Origin: DATFDN01 sp963830565
GTDB lineage: Bacteria; Pseudomonadota; Alphaproteobacteria; Acetobacterales; Acetobacteraceae
Direction: 5' to 3'
DNA: 64,000 bases
NCBI GenBank assembly: GCA_963830565.1
Contig: CAWHMO010000003.1
Location: 212,674 to 276,673 of the forward strand
Part shown: positions 55,661 through 64,000 of the stretch, in pieces
Position numbering within the stretch: the first letter of the stretch is position 1
How the letters are laid out: the number at the start of each line of letters is the position of its first letter
The notes under the pieces: model-generated
Told to the model about the DNA's origin: nothing
The model's input: the letters and a program-made list of their open reading frames with translations, nothing else
Database searches by the model: none
Translations under genes and position numbers: made by a program

Positions 55661-56177
55661 CTGCGCCATCAGCACGTTGGGGGTTCTGAAGATGGTTTGC
55701 GCGACCGTCGCGTCCGCCTCGATCACGTCGGCCCAGAAGCGGCTGCCGCTGAAGCGTTTGCCGAGCACGATGCGCCAGCCTGTCAGCAATGCGGGCAACC
55801 TTCCCATGCGGGTCGATATGCCGTGGAACAACGGCAGCGGCGTATAGATCACGTCGATCCTGCTGGAGATCCACAACGCGTGAGAAGGTCAGTGCGCCGC
55901 TGACGGCCTGCGCCTGCGTGACCGTGACACCCTTGGATGGTCCCGTGGCCCCGGACGCAAAGCCGACCGCGTCGATGTCGAGGAAATGGCTGACCTCGCG
56001 CGGCTCGGCGCCGCTTTCCTTGAACAGCTCCTCAATTCGCACGACGCGAGCCCAGCCTTGCGGACGGTGCTCCGCCGTGAGACTGACGACGACCAGCACC
56101 TCGACGGTCGCGCGCAGGGGTGTGGGCAGCGCCTCCAGCGTCGGCAGAAAATCCGCATGAACCACCCAGAGCCGCAC
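55660..56177 (-). pseudogene. AMP-binding acyl-CoA ligase, internal fragment
   Basis: The first frame gives LWVVHADFLPTLEALPTPLR to ASGATGPSKGVTVTQAQAV, the AMP-binding P-loop of acyl-CoA synthetases (normally SGTTGxPKG). After a shift near 55865 it reads VIYTPLPLFHGISTRMGRLP and FSGSRFWADVIEADATVAQT. Both the N-terminal 130 and the C-terminal 250 residues are missing, including the catalytic Lys. It is fused end to end with the thiolase fragment, showing that a large internal deletion removed the rest of two genes. Confidence 0.72.
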
Positions 56178-56184
56178 CGCGAGG

Positions 56185-56590
56185 CCCGGATCCGCGATTT
56201 CCAGATCGTCACGGATTACACCGCCATATTTCGCGGGCTACAACCTCGGTCCAAACGCGCCGGAACTGCTGCTGGGGGCGTTCGCGAGCTGCCTGGCCCC
56301 TACCGCGGTTAGTGTCGCAGCGGACCAGGAGCTGTCCCTTGATGCCGTGGAAGTGGAGGTGTCCGGCCAGATGGACCCATTCGCGCAAACCCTGGGCCAT
56401 GAGGACGTCCCGATCGCGCCGCACGACATCAGGTACAAGCTGCATATTGACTCGACCGAACTCGCCGAGCGGCTGGCGGCGTTGCACCTCTAAGTCCAGA
56501 AGCGCTGCTCGTTTTTCAATCTGCTCAAGGATCCCCAAGCGATTGCGGGTGAGATCATTCACACCACACCGGCTTCGGCCACAGCGTCAG
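56185..56590 (+). pseudogene. OsmC family protein, broken
   Basis: The plus strand has RDFQIVTDYTA in one frame, then YFAGYNLGPNAPELLLGAFA followed by SCLAPTAVSVAAD (first redox Cys) and SGQMDPFAQTLGHEDVPIAP in another. A TAA at 56491 interrupts before VQKRCSFFNLLKDPQAI (second Cys). OsmC proteins reduce organic peroxides with the two Cys. With a missing N-terminus, a shift and a nonsense codon it is dead. From 56600 to 56667 nothing is visible. Confidence 0.72.
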
Positions 56591-56667
56591 CGCATAGGGG
56601 TATCCCATCAGAAGGAACGGGAAGTGGCGCTCCTACCCTCTCGCCGGTAGTGGGTCAGTTTGACCCA

Positions 56668-57686
56668 CTACCCTCTCGCCGCCTGGCCGAACACCCGCGC
56701 CAGGAACACGCTGAAATCGCGGTTCGATTTCGCGCGCACCGCGTCATCCCGTCCGATCGGATAGGGCCGGCTGCCGGTGCACAGTCCCAGGATGATCTTG
56801 CGCAGGAAGGGACCGGACATCGGCAGATGCGTGTTCTCGTCGCGCACCGTGCCGTCGCGCTCGACGCGGAAGCGGCAGCCGGCGAGCTGCCGGCCGATAA
56901 GCTGACGCCGCATCCCGCCATCCCATTGATGCACGGCACCCGGATAGGAGACGATCTCCACCTCGCTGCCGCCCGAGCGCAGATCATCGGCGATCCGCGC
57001 GCAGCGATCCGGCCGGATGAGCTGGTCCTCCGCGCCATAGAGCATCAGCAGTGGCGCCCCGGTGGTGCGGCTGTCGGCAAAGCGGGCGATGCAAGGCGCG
57101 TAGAACGCGACATGGCCGGCGAAGCGCGGGCCGTTCGGGGCAAGGGCATCGGCCATCTGCGCATACATCGCATATTCCGTCGCCATGCCGCCGTAGCTGA
57201 AGCCGGCCAGCACCACGCGGCGCGGGTCGATCTCCGGTCGCGTCGCCAGATAGCGCAGTGCCGCATAGGCGTCGGCCACGAACATCGTCTCGGTGATGTT
57301 CAGCACGCGCTCGATGAACCCGGTGCCGAGGTCGCGGCGGCTGTCATAGGTCTGCACCAGCAGCACCGCGATGCCCATGGATGCAAGCTGCGGTCCGTAC
57401 TTGGCCCGGTCGTAGATCACCCCGGCCGAGCCGTGCAGCATCACCACTGCTGGGGTCGTGTGGTCCGGCGCCGCACCCGAGGGCAGGAACAGCAGGCCGC
57501 TGACCATGCGCGCCGGCGCCCGGCCGATAGCGGCGGGCACGAACGGGTCGCTGCTGGGGAACGTCACGATTTCCTGACGCACGCCCCGCACGGTTTCGGG
57601 GTCTGGCCAGGGATCGACGATCTGAAGGACATGGCGGGCGCGGCCCGGAGAATGAGCAGGAGGACGACAAGCAGGGTGCGGATCAT
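56668..57686 (-). pseudogene. Dienelactone hydrolase-like alpha/beta hydrolase, exported, frameshifted
   Basis: The ATG at 57686 begins a signal peptide MIRTLLVVLLLILRAAPAM; a missing base at about 57628-57633 separates it from the rest. Restored, the protein has 339 residues. The hydrolase part has AVVMLHGSAGVIYDRAKYGP (oxyanion), nucleophile Ser in VVLAGFSYGGMATEYA, acid in LYGAEDQLIRP, and His in YPGAVHQWDGG. The group includes dienelactone and general ester hydrolases; the secreted location is unusual for a dienelactone pathway enzyme, so another ester is likely. Confidence 0.82.
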
Positions 57687-57831
57687 GGCTGCCGAGAGAT
57701 GGGGGTCGAACAAGGAAGTGATGAGATAGACAACACCCGCTCCCGGCCTCGCGAGGTGCCGTGCGTGGGGGCGCGGCGCGAATACTGGCGGCGGGCGCCC
57801 CGCAAGGCAACGAGCCGCGGTCACTACCACT

Positions 57832-58064
57832 TTACCTCGGCGGCGGTGCGGGGAGCTGGATCACGATGGGCGGCAGCGGCGCTGGCGGATGCGCCCAGAT
57901 CAGGTTGCCGATGCAGACCCCGGGGCCGACTGCGGCGGCGGCGGCGAGGATGGCCGACACCATGAACTGCGCGCCTCCCGGCGCATGTCGGAGCGCATCT
58001 TCTCGATATTGACAGCCATCGGGTCGATTCTCAGTTGGCGTTCCTCGTCGTCTGATATGGGCAT
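57832..58064 (-). pseudogene. Small single-helix membrane protein, frameshifted
   Basis: The minus strand from the ATG at 58064 reads MPISDDEERQLRIDPMAVNI then EKMRSDMRREA. After a two-base slip in a GC repeat it continues QFMVSAILAAAAAVGPGVCI (membrane helix) and a Pro-rich tail PPAPLPPIVIQLPAPPPR with a TAA at 57832. With the slip corrected the protein has 76 residues. The coherent N-out topology and tail argue for a real gene. Bases 57687-57831 and 58065-58243 hold no other gene. Confidence 0.5.
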
Positions 58065-58243
58065 GCGGGCACCCCTCACACCATCAGCGACCAGCAGCCC
58101 CGCTGTCCAGCAGCATTGGAATTTCGATCGGGAGAGGCTAACCGATCTGGTAAGCTGAGTTACCGGCCGGAGCAGCCAGGATCGCCGTCCGCCCGAGGTT
58201 ACTCAACTGAGGTCACTCAACCGGAGCAACAGCGGAGGACGCC

Positions 58244-58906
58244 ATGACCGACCCGCGCGCAAAGCCTGCTATCCGCGACGACGACGAGCCGGAGGTGCCG
58301 GAGCCGATCGGCCCCGAGCCGCGCGAGCCCGACGAGAACCGGACGCTCGCCTCGCCCATCAACGAGCTCGAGAACCGGCTGTTCCGCCAGCGCAAGGTGC
58401 TCGTCTTCGGCGCGATCAACGACCGGGTCGCGCGTGACGTGACCGGGCGTCTCCTCGCCCTTGCCGGTGCGTCCAACGAGCCGATCGAGGTCTACATCAA
58501 CTCGCCGGGCGGCCATGTGGAGAGCGGCGACACGATCCACGACATGATCCGCTTCGTCGACGCCCTCGCCCCGGTGCGCGTCATCGGCACCGGATGGGTG
58601 GCGAGCGCCGGCGCGCTCATCTTCCTGGCCGGCGCCCCCGATCGGCGCTTCTGTCTGCCGAACACGCGCTTCCTGCTGCACCAGCCGATGGGCGGCGTGC
58701 GCGGGCCGGCGACGGACATCGACATCGAAGCGCGCGAGATCATCAAGATGCGCGAGCGCATCAACGAGATCATCGCCCGCGAGACCGGCCAGAGCCTGGA
58801 GCGCGTCGTGCGCGACACCGACCGGAACTACTGGATGGGCGCCGAGGAGGCGGTCGCCTACGGCATGGTGAGCCGGGTGATCCGGAGCGCCGAAGAGCTG
58901 CCCTGA
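58244..58906 (+). CDS. ClpP-like serine protease subunit
   Basis: The protein has 220 residues with GGAGG eight bases before the ATG. A 45-residue charged Asp/Glu/Pro leader precedes the ClpP fold: VYINSPGGHVESGDTIHDMI, catalytic Ser in TGWVASAGALIFLAG, His in TRFLLHQPMGGVRG, Asp in RDTDRNYWMGAEEA. The triad is complete. It is a paralogue rather than the housekeeping ClpP (which normally reads MAASMGA) and stands without clpX or clpA. It converges on the TIR-SLOG-SLATT operon, with a hairpin between. Confidence 0.88.
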   Translation: MTDPRAKPAIRDDDEPEVPEPIGPEPREPDENRTLASPINELENRLFRQRKVLVFGAINDRVARDVTGRLLALAGASNEPIEVYINSPGGHVESGDTIHDMIRFVDALAPVRVIGTGWVASAGALIFLAGAPDRRFCLPNTRFLLHQPMGGVRGPATDIDIEAREIIKMRERINEIIARETGQSLERVVRDTDRNYWMGAEEAVAYGMVSRVIRSAEELP

Positions 58907-58929
58907 CCGGAGCCAGCGCAACGACGCGA

Positions 58930-58952
58930 GACCCGCCCTCGCGAGGCGGGTC
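58930..58952. terminator. Hairpin between the ClpP-like and SLATT genes
   Basis: GACCCGCC and GGCGGGTC form an 8-base stem around a seven-base loop. It lies in the 55-base gap between two convergent genes and could end both transcripts; there is no T-run. Confidence 0.55.
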
Positions 58953-58961
58953 CGTGTCGCC

Positions 58962-59567
58962 TCATCGCTGCTCGTGCGGTTCCACGGCATCCGGAAGCTT
59001 CTCACCGGCGTGCAACCGGATGTCCGGCCGCACCAGGGGGGTAGCGCGGGGGCCCGAGTTCGCGACATCCGCCGCAACCGCCGTGCCATGGGGCGCCTCG
59101 GTGACGCGGTCGCGCCAATAGATCTGCTGTTCCTCGGCGATCACCGCCTCGATTGCCTCCACGAATTGAACGAATGCCGCGTCTTCGTCCGCGACCCCGC
59201 GATAACCGCCGGCCCCGGTCAGATAGAGGCGCTGCTCGCGTTTCATCTTCTCCGATGCCATCCGGTACACCGTCCAGCCCTCGGCGTAGCGGGCGATCCG
59301 CTGCCAGCCCTCGACAATCGCCACCACCGCGCCCAACGCGCCGGTGGCAATCCGCGACCAGGGTTCTGCACCGAACACCGGAATGAAGGCCACCAGCGCG
59401 CCGGCGGCGATGATGACGAGGCCGAGCACCTCGGCCCGCTGCTTGAAGGCGCTTGCCTTGCGCCCATACCATTGCCGCTGCCCAGCAAGCGTGTTCTCGA
59501 AATAGAAGGCGCAGCGCCGCTCGCGCTCGGCATAGGCCGCGGTGATGGGCCTCGCGTCCTCGGTCAT
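58962..59567 (-). CDS. SLATT domain (DUF4231) two-TM membrane protein
   Basis: The protein has 201 residues. An N-terminal amphipathic helix with RQWYGRKASAFKQRAEVLG leads into two membrane helices (LGLVIIAAGALVAFIPVF and TGALGAVVAIVEGW), then the conserved cytosolic helix WQRIARYAEGWTVYRMASE, then KMKREQRLYLTGAGGYRG and FVEAIEAVIAEEQQIYW. This is the SLATT/DUF4231 pattern. SLATT proteins are predicted pore-forming effectors triggered by nucleotide signals made or sensed by TIR, SMODS or SLOG partners. It is the third gene of the operon, seven bases after the SLOG gene. The last 40 residues are not conserved. Confidence 0.85.
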   Translation of the reverse strand: MTEDARPITAAYAERERRCAFYFENTLAGQRQWYGRKASAFKQRAEVLGLVIIAAGALVAFIPVFGAEPWSRIATGALGAVVAIVEGWQRIARYAEGWTVYRMASEKMKREQRLYLTGAGGYRGVADEDAAFVQFVEAIEAVIAEEQQIYWRDRVTEAPHGTAVAADVANSGPRATPLVRPDIRLHAGEKLPDAVEPHEQR

Positions 59568-59574
59568 CGGTGTA

Positions 59575-60435
59575 TCAGACCCTCGTGGCGAAGCACCGGC
59601 CCAGCCCCAGACTGACCAGCGCCGCGATCTGGCCCGGCCGGTGGGTCGCGAGCAAGGTCCGGTTCTCCGCGGGGGTCAGCCCGTTGTCGAGCCCCCTTCC
59701 CCGATACAGCGCGGCAAGCCGGGCAAGACCTTCGGTCAGGCGCGGGTCATCCTGCGGCGCGCTCGCGTCGGCCGGCAGCCAGGTCATCGCATCGGGATCG
59801 ATCGCGCGGGCAATGTCGGCGGTCACGCCGCCGAAACCCGCGGCGAGAAAGAGCGGCTGCGGTTCGGGCGGCTCCAGCGCGATCAGCGCCTCCTCCAGCA
59901 GTCCCGGAAGGCGGCCCTGGAACCCGTGCCGCCGGCCGCCCAGGATCACGCGGGCCTGAGTGCGCCCGCGCATGAACCGGCGCAGCGCGGTGAGCGCGCG
60001 GCCCCTCGCGTCGGGATCATCCACCGGGGCCGGGTTCTCGCCGCGCCCGACGGCCGGATCGGCCGTCCGGCCGTCCGCGCCCAGGCAGACGATCTCGCCC
60101 AGCAGGCCCAGCGCCCGCCTTCGGGCGTTCAGCGATGACAGCGCCATGCGCCGGTGCTCCGGCCAGGCAAGGCAGACGAGCAGCGGGCGGTCGCGGCGCC
60201 GGCCGTAGCGTTGCAACTCGTCGGCCAGGAACATCGTGTAGCCGTCCGGGTCGAGATGCCCGCCGTAGGCGAGCGTGCCGCCGCCGACCAGGACCAGCCG
60301 GGCGATCTCGCCCAGCGCGAGGCGGAAATGCGCCTCGGTGAACCCAAGCCGGTCGAGATCAGGGCTGTCGGAGACCGAGATCCCCAGCCGCACCCCCGCG
60401 AGCGCCCCCGGCGGCAGAAGGGCGGCGTCAGCCAT
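59575..60435 (-). CDS. Stand-alone SLOG-domain protein
   Basis: The protein has 286 residues. The N-terminal half is a Rossmann-like SLOG domain: VRLGISVSDSPDLDRLGFTE, then LVLVGGGTLAYGGHLDPDGY and TMFLADELQRYG; the GGG-LAYGG loop is the nucleotide-contact signature. The second half (AGFGGVTADIARAIDPD, LTPAENRTLLATHRPGQIAA) is a helical module I recall in SLOG proteins next to TIR genes. SLOG domains bind NAD-derived or other nucleotides, as in Thoeris ThsA. The ATG overlaps the TIR stop by eight bases (ATGGCTGA), so the two are made together. Confidence 0.78.
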   Translation of the reverse strand: MADAALLPPGALAGVRLGISVSDSPDLDRLGFTEAHFRLALGEIARLVLVGGGTLAYGGHLDPDGYTMFLADELQRYGRRRDRPLLVCLAWPEHRRMALSSLNARRRALGLLGEIVCLGADGRTADPAVGRGENPAPVDDPDARGRALTALRRFMRGRTQARVILGGRRHGFQGRLPGLLEEALIALEPPEPQPLFLAAGFGGVTADIARAIDPDAMTWLPADASAPQDDPRLTEGLARLAALYRGRGLDNGLTPAENRTLLATHRPGQIAALVSLGLGRCFATRV

Positions 60436-61734
60436 TCGCCCCTCCCCCTCTGGCAGCCAGCGTGCGCGGGGTCAGCACGTCGAGCCTGGCGCGAATGCCC
60501 GCGAGGGCCGCGATTTCCTGCAGGATCGCCTGCTCCTCGCGGGTCAGCGGCGGCTCTGGATGCAGGATCAGGATGCTGCCCGGCGCGTCGCGCGCGGATG
60601 CGCCTTCCGCTCCGAGCCAGCGCGCGAACGTCACCGGCTCCGGCGCGTGCGGCGACCACCAGGCGATGCCGGACAGCCCGGCCTCGCGGGCGATCGCCTC
60701 CTGCTGGCGCCAGAGCGCGTGCTTCAGGCACTCCCCGACGAGCAGGTTGAGCCCGCGCCGAAGCCCGGCGAATTCGTAGCCGCTTGCGTCATGGTGGACC
60801 GGCACGCGCGCCACGTGATCGAGCAGGAACGAGCCGCGCTCCTCGCCGCGGGCAAGCAACTCCAGGACCACGATCGGCATTCCGGCGCGCTTGGCGATCG
60901 CCATCTCGCGCTGGCACCAGTCGCGGCTCGCATAGCGGTCGGTACCAGCGCGAGCAGCGCGCTGCCGCCAGCGGCCTGGCGCAGACGCTGATCCCAATCC
61001 TCACCCGGCTGCAGGTCGTTGGCGTCGAAGAAGGCGGCGAGGCGGGTGCTGGCGATGATCCGGCGCAGGCAGTCGATCAGCCCGCCAAGCTCCCCCTCGT
61101 CCTCGCCGCTGGCGCGCTTGGTGTGGCTGATGAACACGCAGATCCGGCGCCGCGCATCCGGGCCGGCGAGGAGCTGGGCGAGGGCTTGCGAGAGGTCGCG
61201 GCAGCGCAGTTCACCCTCCGGCTCCTTGGGAGCCGCCGGGTCCGGCCGGGCAAGCTGCTGGAAGCGGTTGAACAACGCACCCAGCGTGCTCGCGTTCGTT
61301 GCATCCGCATCGAGCGCCAACGGGTAGATGCCGATTTGGTCCGGCGCGGCGGCGTGGGCGCCGAGCAGCGCCTCCAGCCAGGCTCGCCAGGGCGAGGTCG
61401 GATCCTCAACCGCGAACGCGAGTTCGTTGCCGAGCAGCGGCACGACGGCAACGAAACGCGCGGGGGCGACAGCGGCCACGGTTTCGGCGCCGGGAAGCGG
61501 GATCGGCCGTGGCGCATCCTCGACCCCTTGCCATCCCCGGCTGCGCACATAAACCTCGATCGCGCCGCCCAGCAGGCCGGTGAACTGATCGCCGTGGAAA
61601 TAGGTGACGAACGAGTTCGCCACCGCGTGGCCGTCCGCGTCGTCGGGGTGCCACACAATGTAAATCTCAAGGACGGCGGCCAGCATTTCGTGGCTTTCCC
61701 CACTCGCAGGCGCCCGAAACCGGTTTACTGCCAC
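60428..61734 (-). pseudogene. Tandem TIR-domain protein, one-base frameshift
   Basis: The start is a GTG at 61734 (ATG at 61686 is an alternative). Residues 17-140 form a degenerate TIR-like domain (LEIYIVWHPDDADGHAVANS). Residues 195-320 are a canonical TIR: ICVFISHTKRASGEDEGELG (box 1), AFFDANDLQPGEDWDQRLRQ (box 2), LLALVPT. At 60941-60946 one base is missing; restored, it reads TDRYASRDWCQREMAIAKRA, where the Glu after WC is the expected NADase residue, and the protein has 435 residues. It is the first gene of the TIR-SLOG-SLATT operon. Expected role: infection sensor and nucleotide-signal maker. Confidence 0.85.
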
Positions 61735-61746
61735 GCCTCGAACCGC

Positions 61747-61763
61747 CTTAGTATACGGCTAAG
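61747..61763. promoter_or_regulatory. Inverted repeat in the divergent promoter gap
   Basis: CTTAG-N7-CTAAG lies in the 69-base gap between the divergent TIR and beta-barrel genes. The centre TATACGG is A/T-rich, so it could overlap a promoter and act as a small operator. Function inferred only from position. Confidence 0.3.
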
Positions 61764-61803
61764 CATAACAGCGAGTCCATTCTCGCCTGGGGAGGTTGCC
61801 CAC

Positions 61804-63042
61804 GTGCGCGACCAGATTCGAGAAGCCGTAAGCATGGCGCTCATTGCCGCCTTGCCGCTGATGCCGATGGCCGCGCTCTCGCCGGCGCGGGCGCAGCAAG
61901 CCGCGGGCCCGACAACCTTCGGCACCGCGAACACGCTGGCCCTGACGCAGATCTGCACGGCGCTGAGAGCCGGGCCCACGCCCGGGCTCGGTCCGAACCT
62001 GGCTTCGGTCTGCACCCGGGCGAACGCCAGCGGGCAAGGCCTGGACGTGTCCGGCGCCGGCATCATCACCGCCACGCCGTCATCGACCACGCAGCGCGAA
62101 CAGTCGAAGGAGGCCGAGATCCGCGAAGCGGAGGAGAAGGGGTCGGGCGGCAGCGCCGACAGCCAGGCGTATCGGCTGGCCGGCAATATCAGCCTGTTCG
62201 TGGCCGCCGGCGGCGACAGCGTGATCCATCGCGCCAGCGGCTTCGAGGAGCCGTACCATGGCTCCGACGCCTCGTTCGTCGTGGGCGCGGGGGCGCATCC
62301 GGTGAACTGGCTGACCTACGGCGTCGGCTTCGACTACCGCTACCTGCAGGGCAATTTCGAGGATCTTGGCGGCTTCCACGTCACCACCTATCGGCCGTTC
62401 CTGTACGCCTCCTTCGTGCCGTTCGACGGCGCGTTCATCGACACCGAAATCGGCTACGCGCGCTTCGACAATACCCGCAACCGCGGCGCCAACGTGGTGC
62501 TGCAGCCAAGCGGGACGACCCTGTCGCGCGGCATCGCGACCGGCACGCCGGGGGAGAATGCCTATGACGGCAGCATCCTCGCCGGCTACGATCGGCGGTT
62601 CGGCATGCTCAGCGTGGGGCCAAGGATCGGCGTCAACGCGGGCCACTATGCGGTGGCCGGCTACACCGAAACCGGGCAGACCGGCCTCGAGCTGCGGTAT
62701 GGCTCGGTCGATCAGAATTCGCTCCAGAGCGTCGTCGGCGCCGCCGCCAACCTGGTGATCGCGACTGATGCCGCCATCGTGCTGCCGGGCGTCTCGGCAA
62801 GCTGGGTGCACGAGTTCGAGGCGTATCCGCGGCTGATCCACGCGCAGTTCGTCCAGGCGCCGGGATCGCCATCGTTCTCCTTCAGCAGCGAGAGGCCGGC
62901 CGCGGATTTCGGCGTGCTGGAGCTGCATGTCACGGCGATCCTGCCAAGCCGGCTGCGGGCGTTCGCCGATTTCAGCACGGTCGCCGGCAACGGCCATTAC
63001 GAGAGCTATGGCGGGACGCTGGGCGTGGCTTACGCGTTTTAA
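61804..63042 (+). CDS. Exported outer-membrane beta-barrel protein (autotransporter-type barrel)
   Basis: The protein has 412 residues from a GTG at 61804 with GGGGAGG upstream. The signal peptide (MALIAALPLMPMAALSPARA) ends near AQQ. A 100-residue Ser/Ala-rich linker precedes about 290 residues of alternating strands (FVVGAGAHPVNWLTYGVGFD, GYDRRFGMLSVGPRIGVNAG) that end in GTLGVAYAF with the terminal Phe required by the BAM machinery. This is an autotransporter-like barrel without a real passenger. It is divergent from the TIR operon; a link to it is not evident. Confidence 0.82.
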   Translation: MRDQIREAVSMALIAALPLMPMAALSPARAQQAAGPTTFGTANTLALTQICTALRAGPTPGLGPNLASVCTRANASGQGLDVSGAGIITATPSSTTQREQSKEAEIREAEEKGSGGSADSQAYRLAGNISLFVAAGGDSVIHRASGFEEPYHGSDASFVVGAGAHPVNWLTYGVGFDYRYLQGNFEDLGGFHVTTYRPFLYASFVPFDGAFIDTEIGYARFDNTRNRGANVVLQPSGTTLSRGIATGTPGENAYDGSILAGYDRRFGMLSVGPRIGVNAGHYAVAGYTETGQTGLELRYGSVDQNSLQSVVGAAANLVIATDAAIVLPGVSASWVHEFEAYPRLIHAQFVQAPGSPSFSFSSERPAADFGVLELHVTAILPSRLRAFADFSTVAGNGHYESYGGTLGVAYAF

Positions 63043-63131
63043 CGAACTGCCGTCACCAGCGAAGGCGGGAGCCATGCCAGCACCGCCCGCCCACGCGGTC
63101 CGAACCAGCCGCGACCCGACCGGCCGCTGCA

Positions 63132-64000
63132 TTACTCCGCGGCCAGCCGACCCGCCTCCGGCGGCGCACAGCCCTGGGCGCAGCAGCGGCCCGGCTGACG
63201 GTTTCGGGTGATCTTGCGGTCGGCGTCAGCCAGCACGCCTCGATCCAGCAGCCGCTCCACCAGATCGACCCTGTCGCCGAGGTTGTAGGCCCGCCAAATC
63301 TCGCGCTTCATCGCCTCCGGGCTGCCGCCGCCATGCAGCGAGATGGTCAGTACCATCCCGCGGTGTTCGAGGCGGTCAGGTCCTCGACCATGCGCGCGAC
63401 CTCGATCCGCTTGTCGTAGGGAACATCGGCGCGGCCTTGCAGCAACGCTGAGAGGCTGGCGGCGGTCGCCGGGTTGTGGTCCTCGTCCGGGCCGGGCAGC
63501 GCCACGACCAATCCGCCTGAGACGTAGTGCGCCAGCCGGTGCATGTCGTAGATCTGCGTCGCCAGCAGCAGCTTGCCAACGTTGGCGAACACGGTATCCG
63601 GCATCGCCGCGCCCGATTGGTCCACCGCGCCATAGATCGAGGCGGCGACGCCGCATGCGTAAATCCCTCGACGATCTTGATCAGCTCCACCATCGCCTCG
63701 CGCATATGCGCGTGGGCATCGAAGTCGAGCCCGTTCGCCTCCGCCATCAGCGCGCCGGCGCCGATCAGCAGGTCGCCGAACCCCGCCCGCGCGCCGATGC
63801 AGGAATGGCGGTGATGCGTGGCATAGGTCTGCGCCAGGAAGCCGGCCTGGCCCCACTCGCCGGCCAGGAACACGTGGGCGTGCGGCACGAACACGCGATC
63901 GAAGACCACGACCCCCGTTGACTGACCGTAGCGCGCGCTGAACTTCGCCGCCGCTGGCGCGCCAGGACGGCCCGCCGGGCGGGCGATGATCGTCACGCCG
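63132..64000 (-). pseudogene. 4-hydroxyphenylacetate 3-hydroxylase / 4-hydroxybutyryl-CoA dehydratase family, two frameshifts, 5' end outside
   Basis: Three frames combine into one C-terminal region: FDRVFVPHAHVFLAGEWGQA, HHRHSCIGARAGFGDLLIGA and ELIKIVEGF; then, after a missing base at 63661-63663, ACGVAASIYGAVDQSGAAMP to ASNTAGW; then, after a missing base near 63348-63352, LTISLHGGGSPEAMKREIWR. This is the flavin-dependent hydroxylase/dehydratase fold. The Fe-S Cys of 4-hydroxybutyryl-CoA dehydratase (seven residues after the His of YHRQS) is Ala here, although a Cys lies three positions earlier, so dehydratase activity is doubtful. The stop is TAA at 63132. Confidence 0.75.

Overview
The window is high-GC DNA from a free-living alphaproteobacterium, most likely of the Rhodospirillales/Acetobacteraceae type. 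The evidence is the hopanoid set hpnE-shc-hpnG, an IbpA-type small heat-shock gene followed by DUF1150, PEP-CTERM/FemAB genes, a DUF1127 protein, acid-protease families (S53 sedolisin and S10 carboxypeptidase) and many sugar-acid and acyl-CoA enzymes. The assignment is inferred from gene content only.

Layout. 1-10 kb: end of a TRAP permease, a beta-helix protein, an HpcH/HpaI aldolase, an acyl-CoA dehydrogenase, a serine hydrolase, a 2-hydroxyacid dehydrogenase, a PEP-CTERM protein, an SDR and an amidohydrolase. 10-19 kb: small secreted proteins, a flavin monooxygenase, an SDR, a phytanoyl-CoA dioxygenase, a threonine synthase-like enzyme, a cation exporter, a FemAB protein and a LysR regulator. 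19-31 kb: an M20 peptidase, an HPF, an AI-2E exporter, mutL, pgi, a broken VapBC pair, an MFS transporter, a PAS-GGDEF-EAL protein and hsp20/DUF1150. 31-42.6 kb: the hopanoid genes, S10 and S53 peptidases, and a LivHMGF-type ABC transporter.

42.7-53.9 kb is a mobile-element island with nested insertions. An IS110 element sits inside an IS256 element, a 2.0-kb serine-recombinase element sits inside an IS5 element, and an IS630 element carries a palindromic insertion. The IS256 has cut the last gene of a uronate-catabolism operon (udh, IlvD/Edd dehydratase, aldolase). 53.9-57.7 kb holds worn-down lipid and CoA genes: an alcohol dehydrogenase, a DUF35 OB-fold protein, fragments of a thiolase, an acyl-CoA ligase and OsmC, and a dienelactone hydrolase.

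The most interesting locus is 58.96-61.73 kb. It is a compact minus-strand operon encoding a protein with two TIR-like domains, a stand-alone SLOG protein and a two-TM SLATT (DUF4231) protein. This looks like a nucleotide-signalling conflict (anti-phage) cassette with the Thoeris parts split onto separate genes: TIR as signal maker, SLOG as sensor, SLATT as membrane effector. A lone ClpP-like protease faces it convergently.

About twenty genes carry single-base frameshifts, many in short homopolymers or GC repeats and several in housekeeping genes (mutL, hpf, hsp20). Uncorrected sequencing indels are the simplest explanation. For each affected gene the reconstructed span and shift position are given. 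No tRNA, rRNA or CRISPR array was seen.
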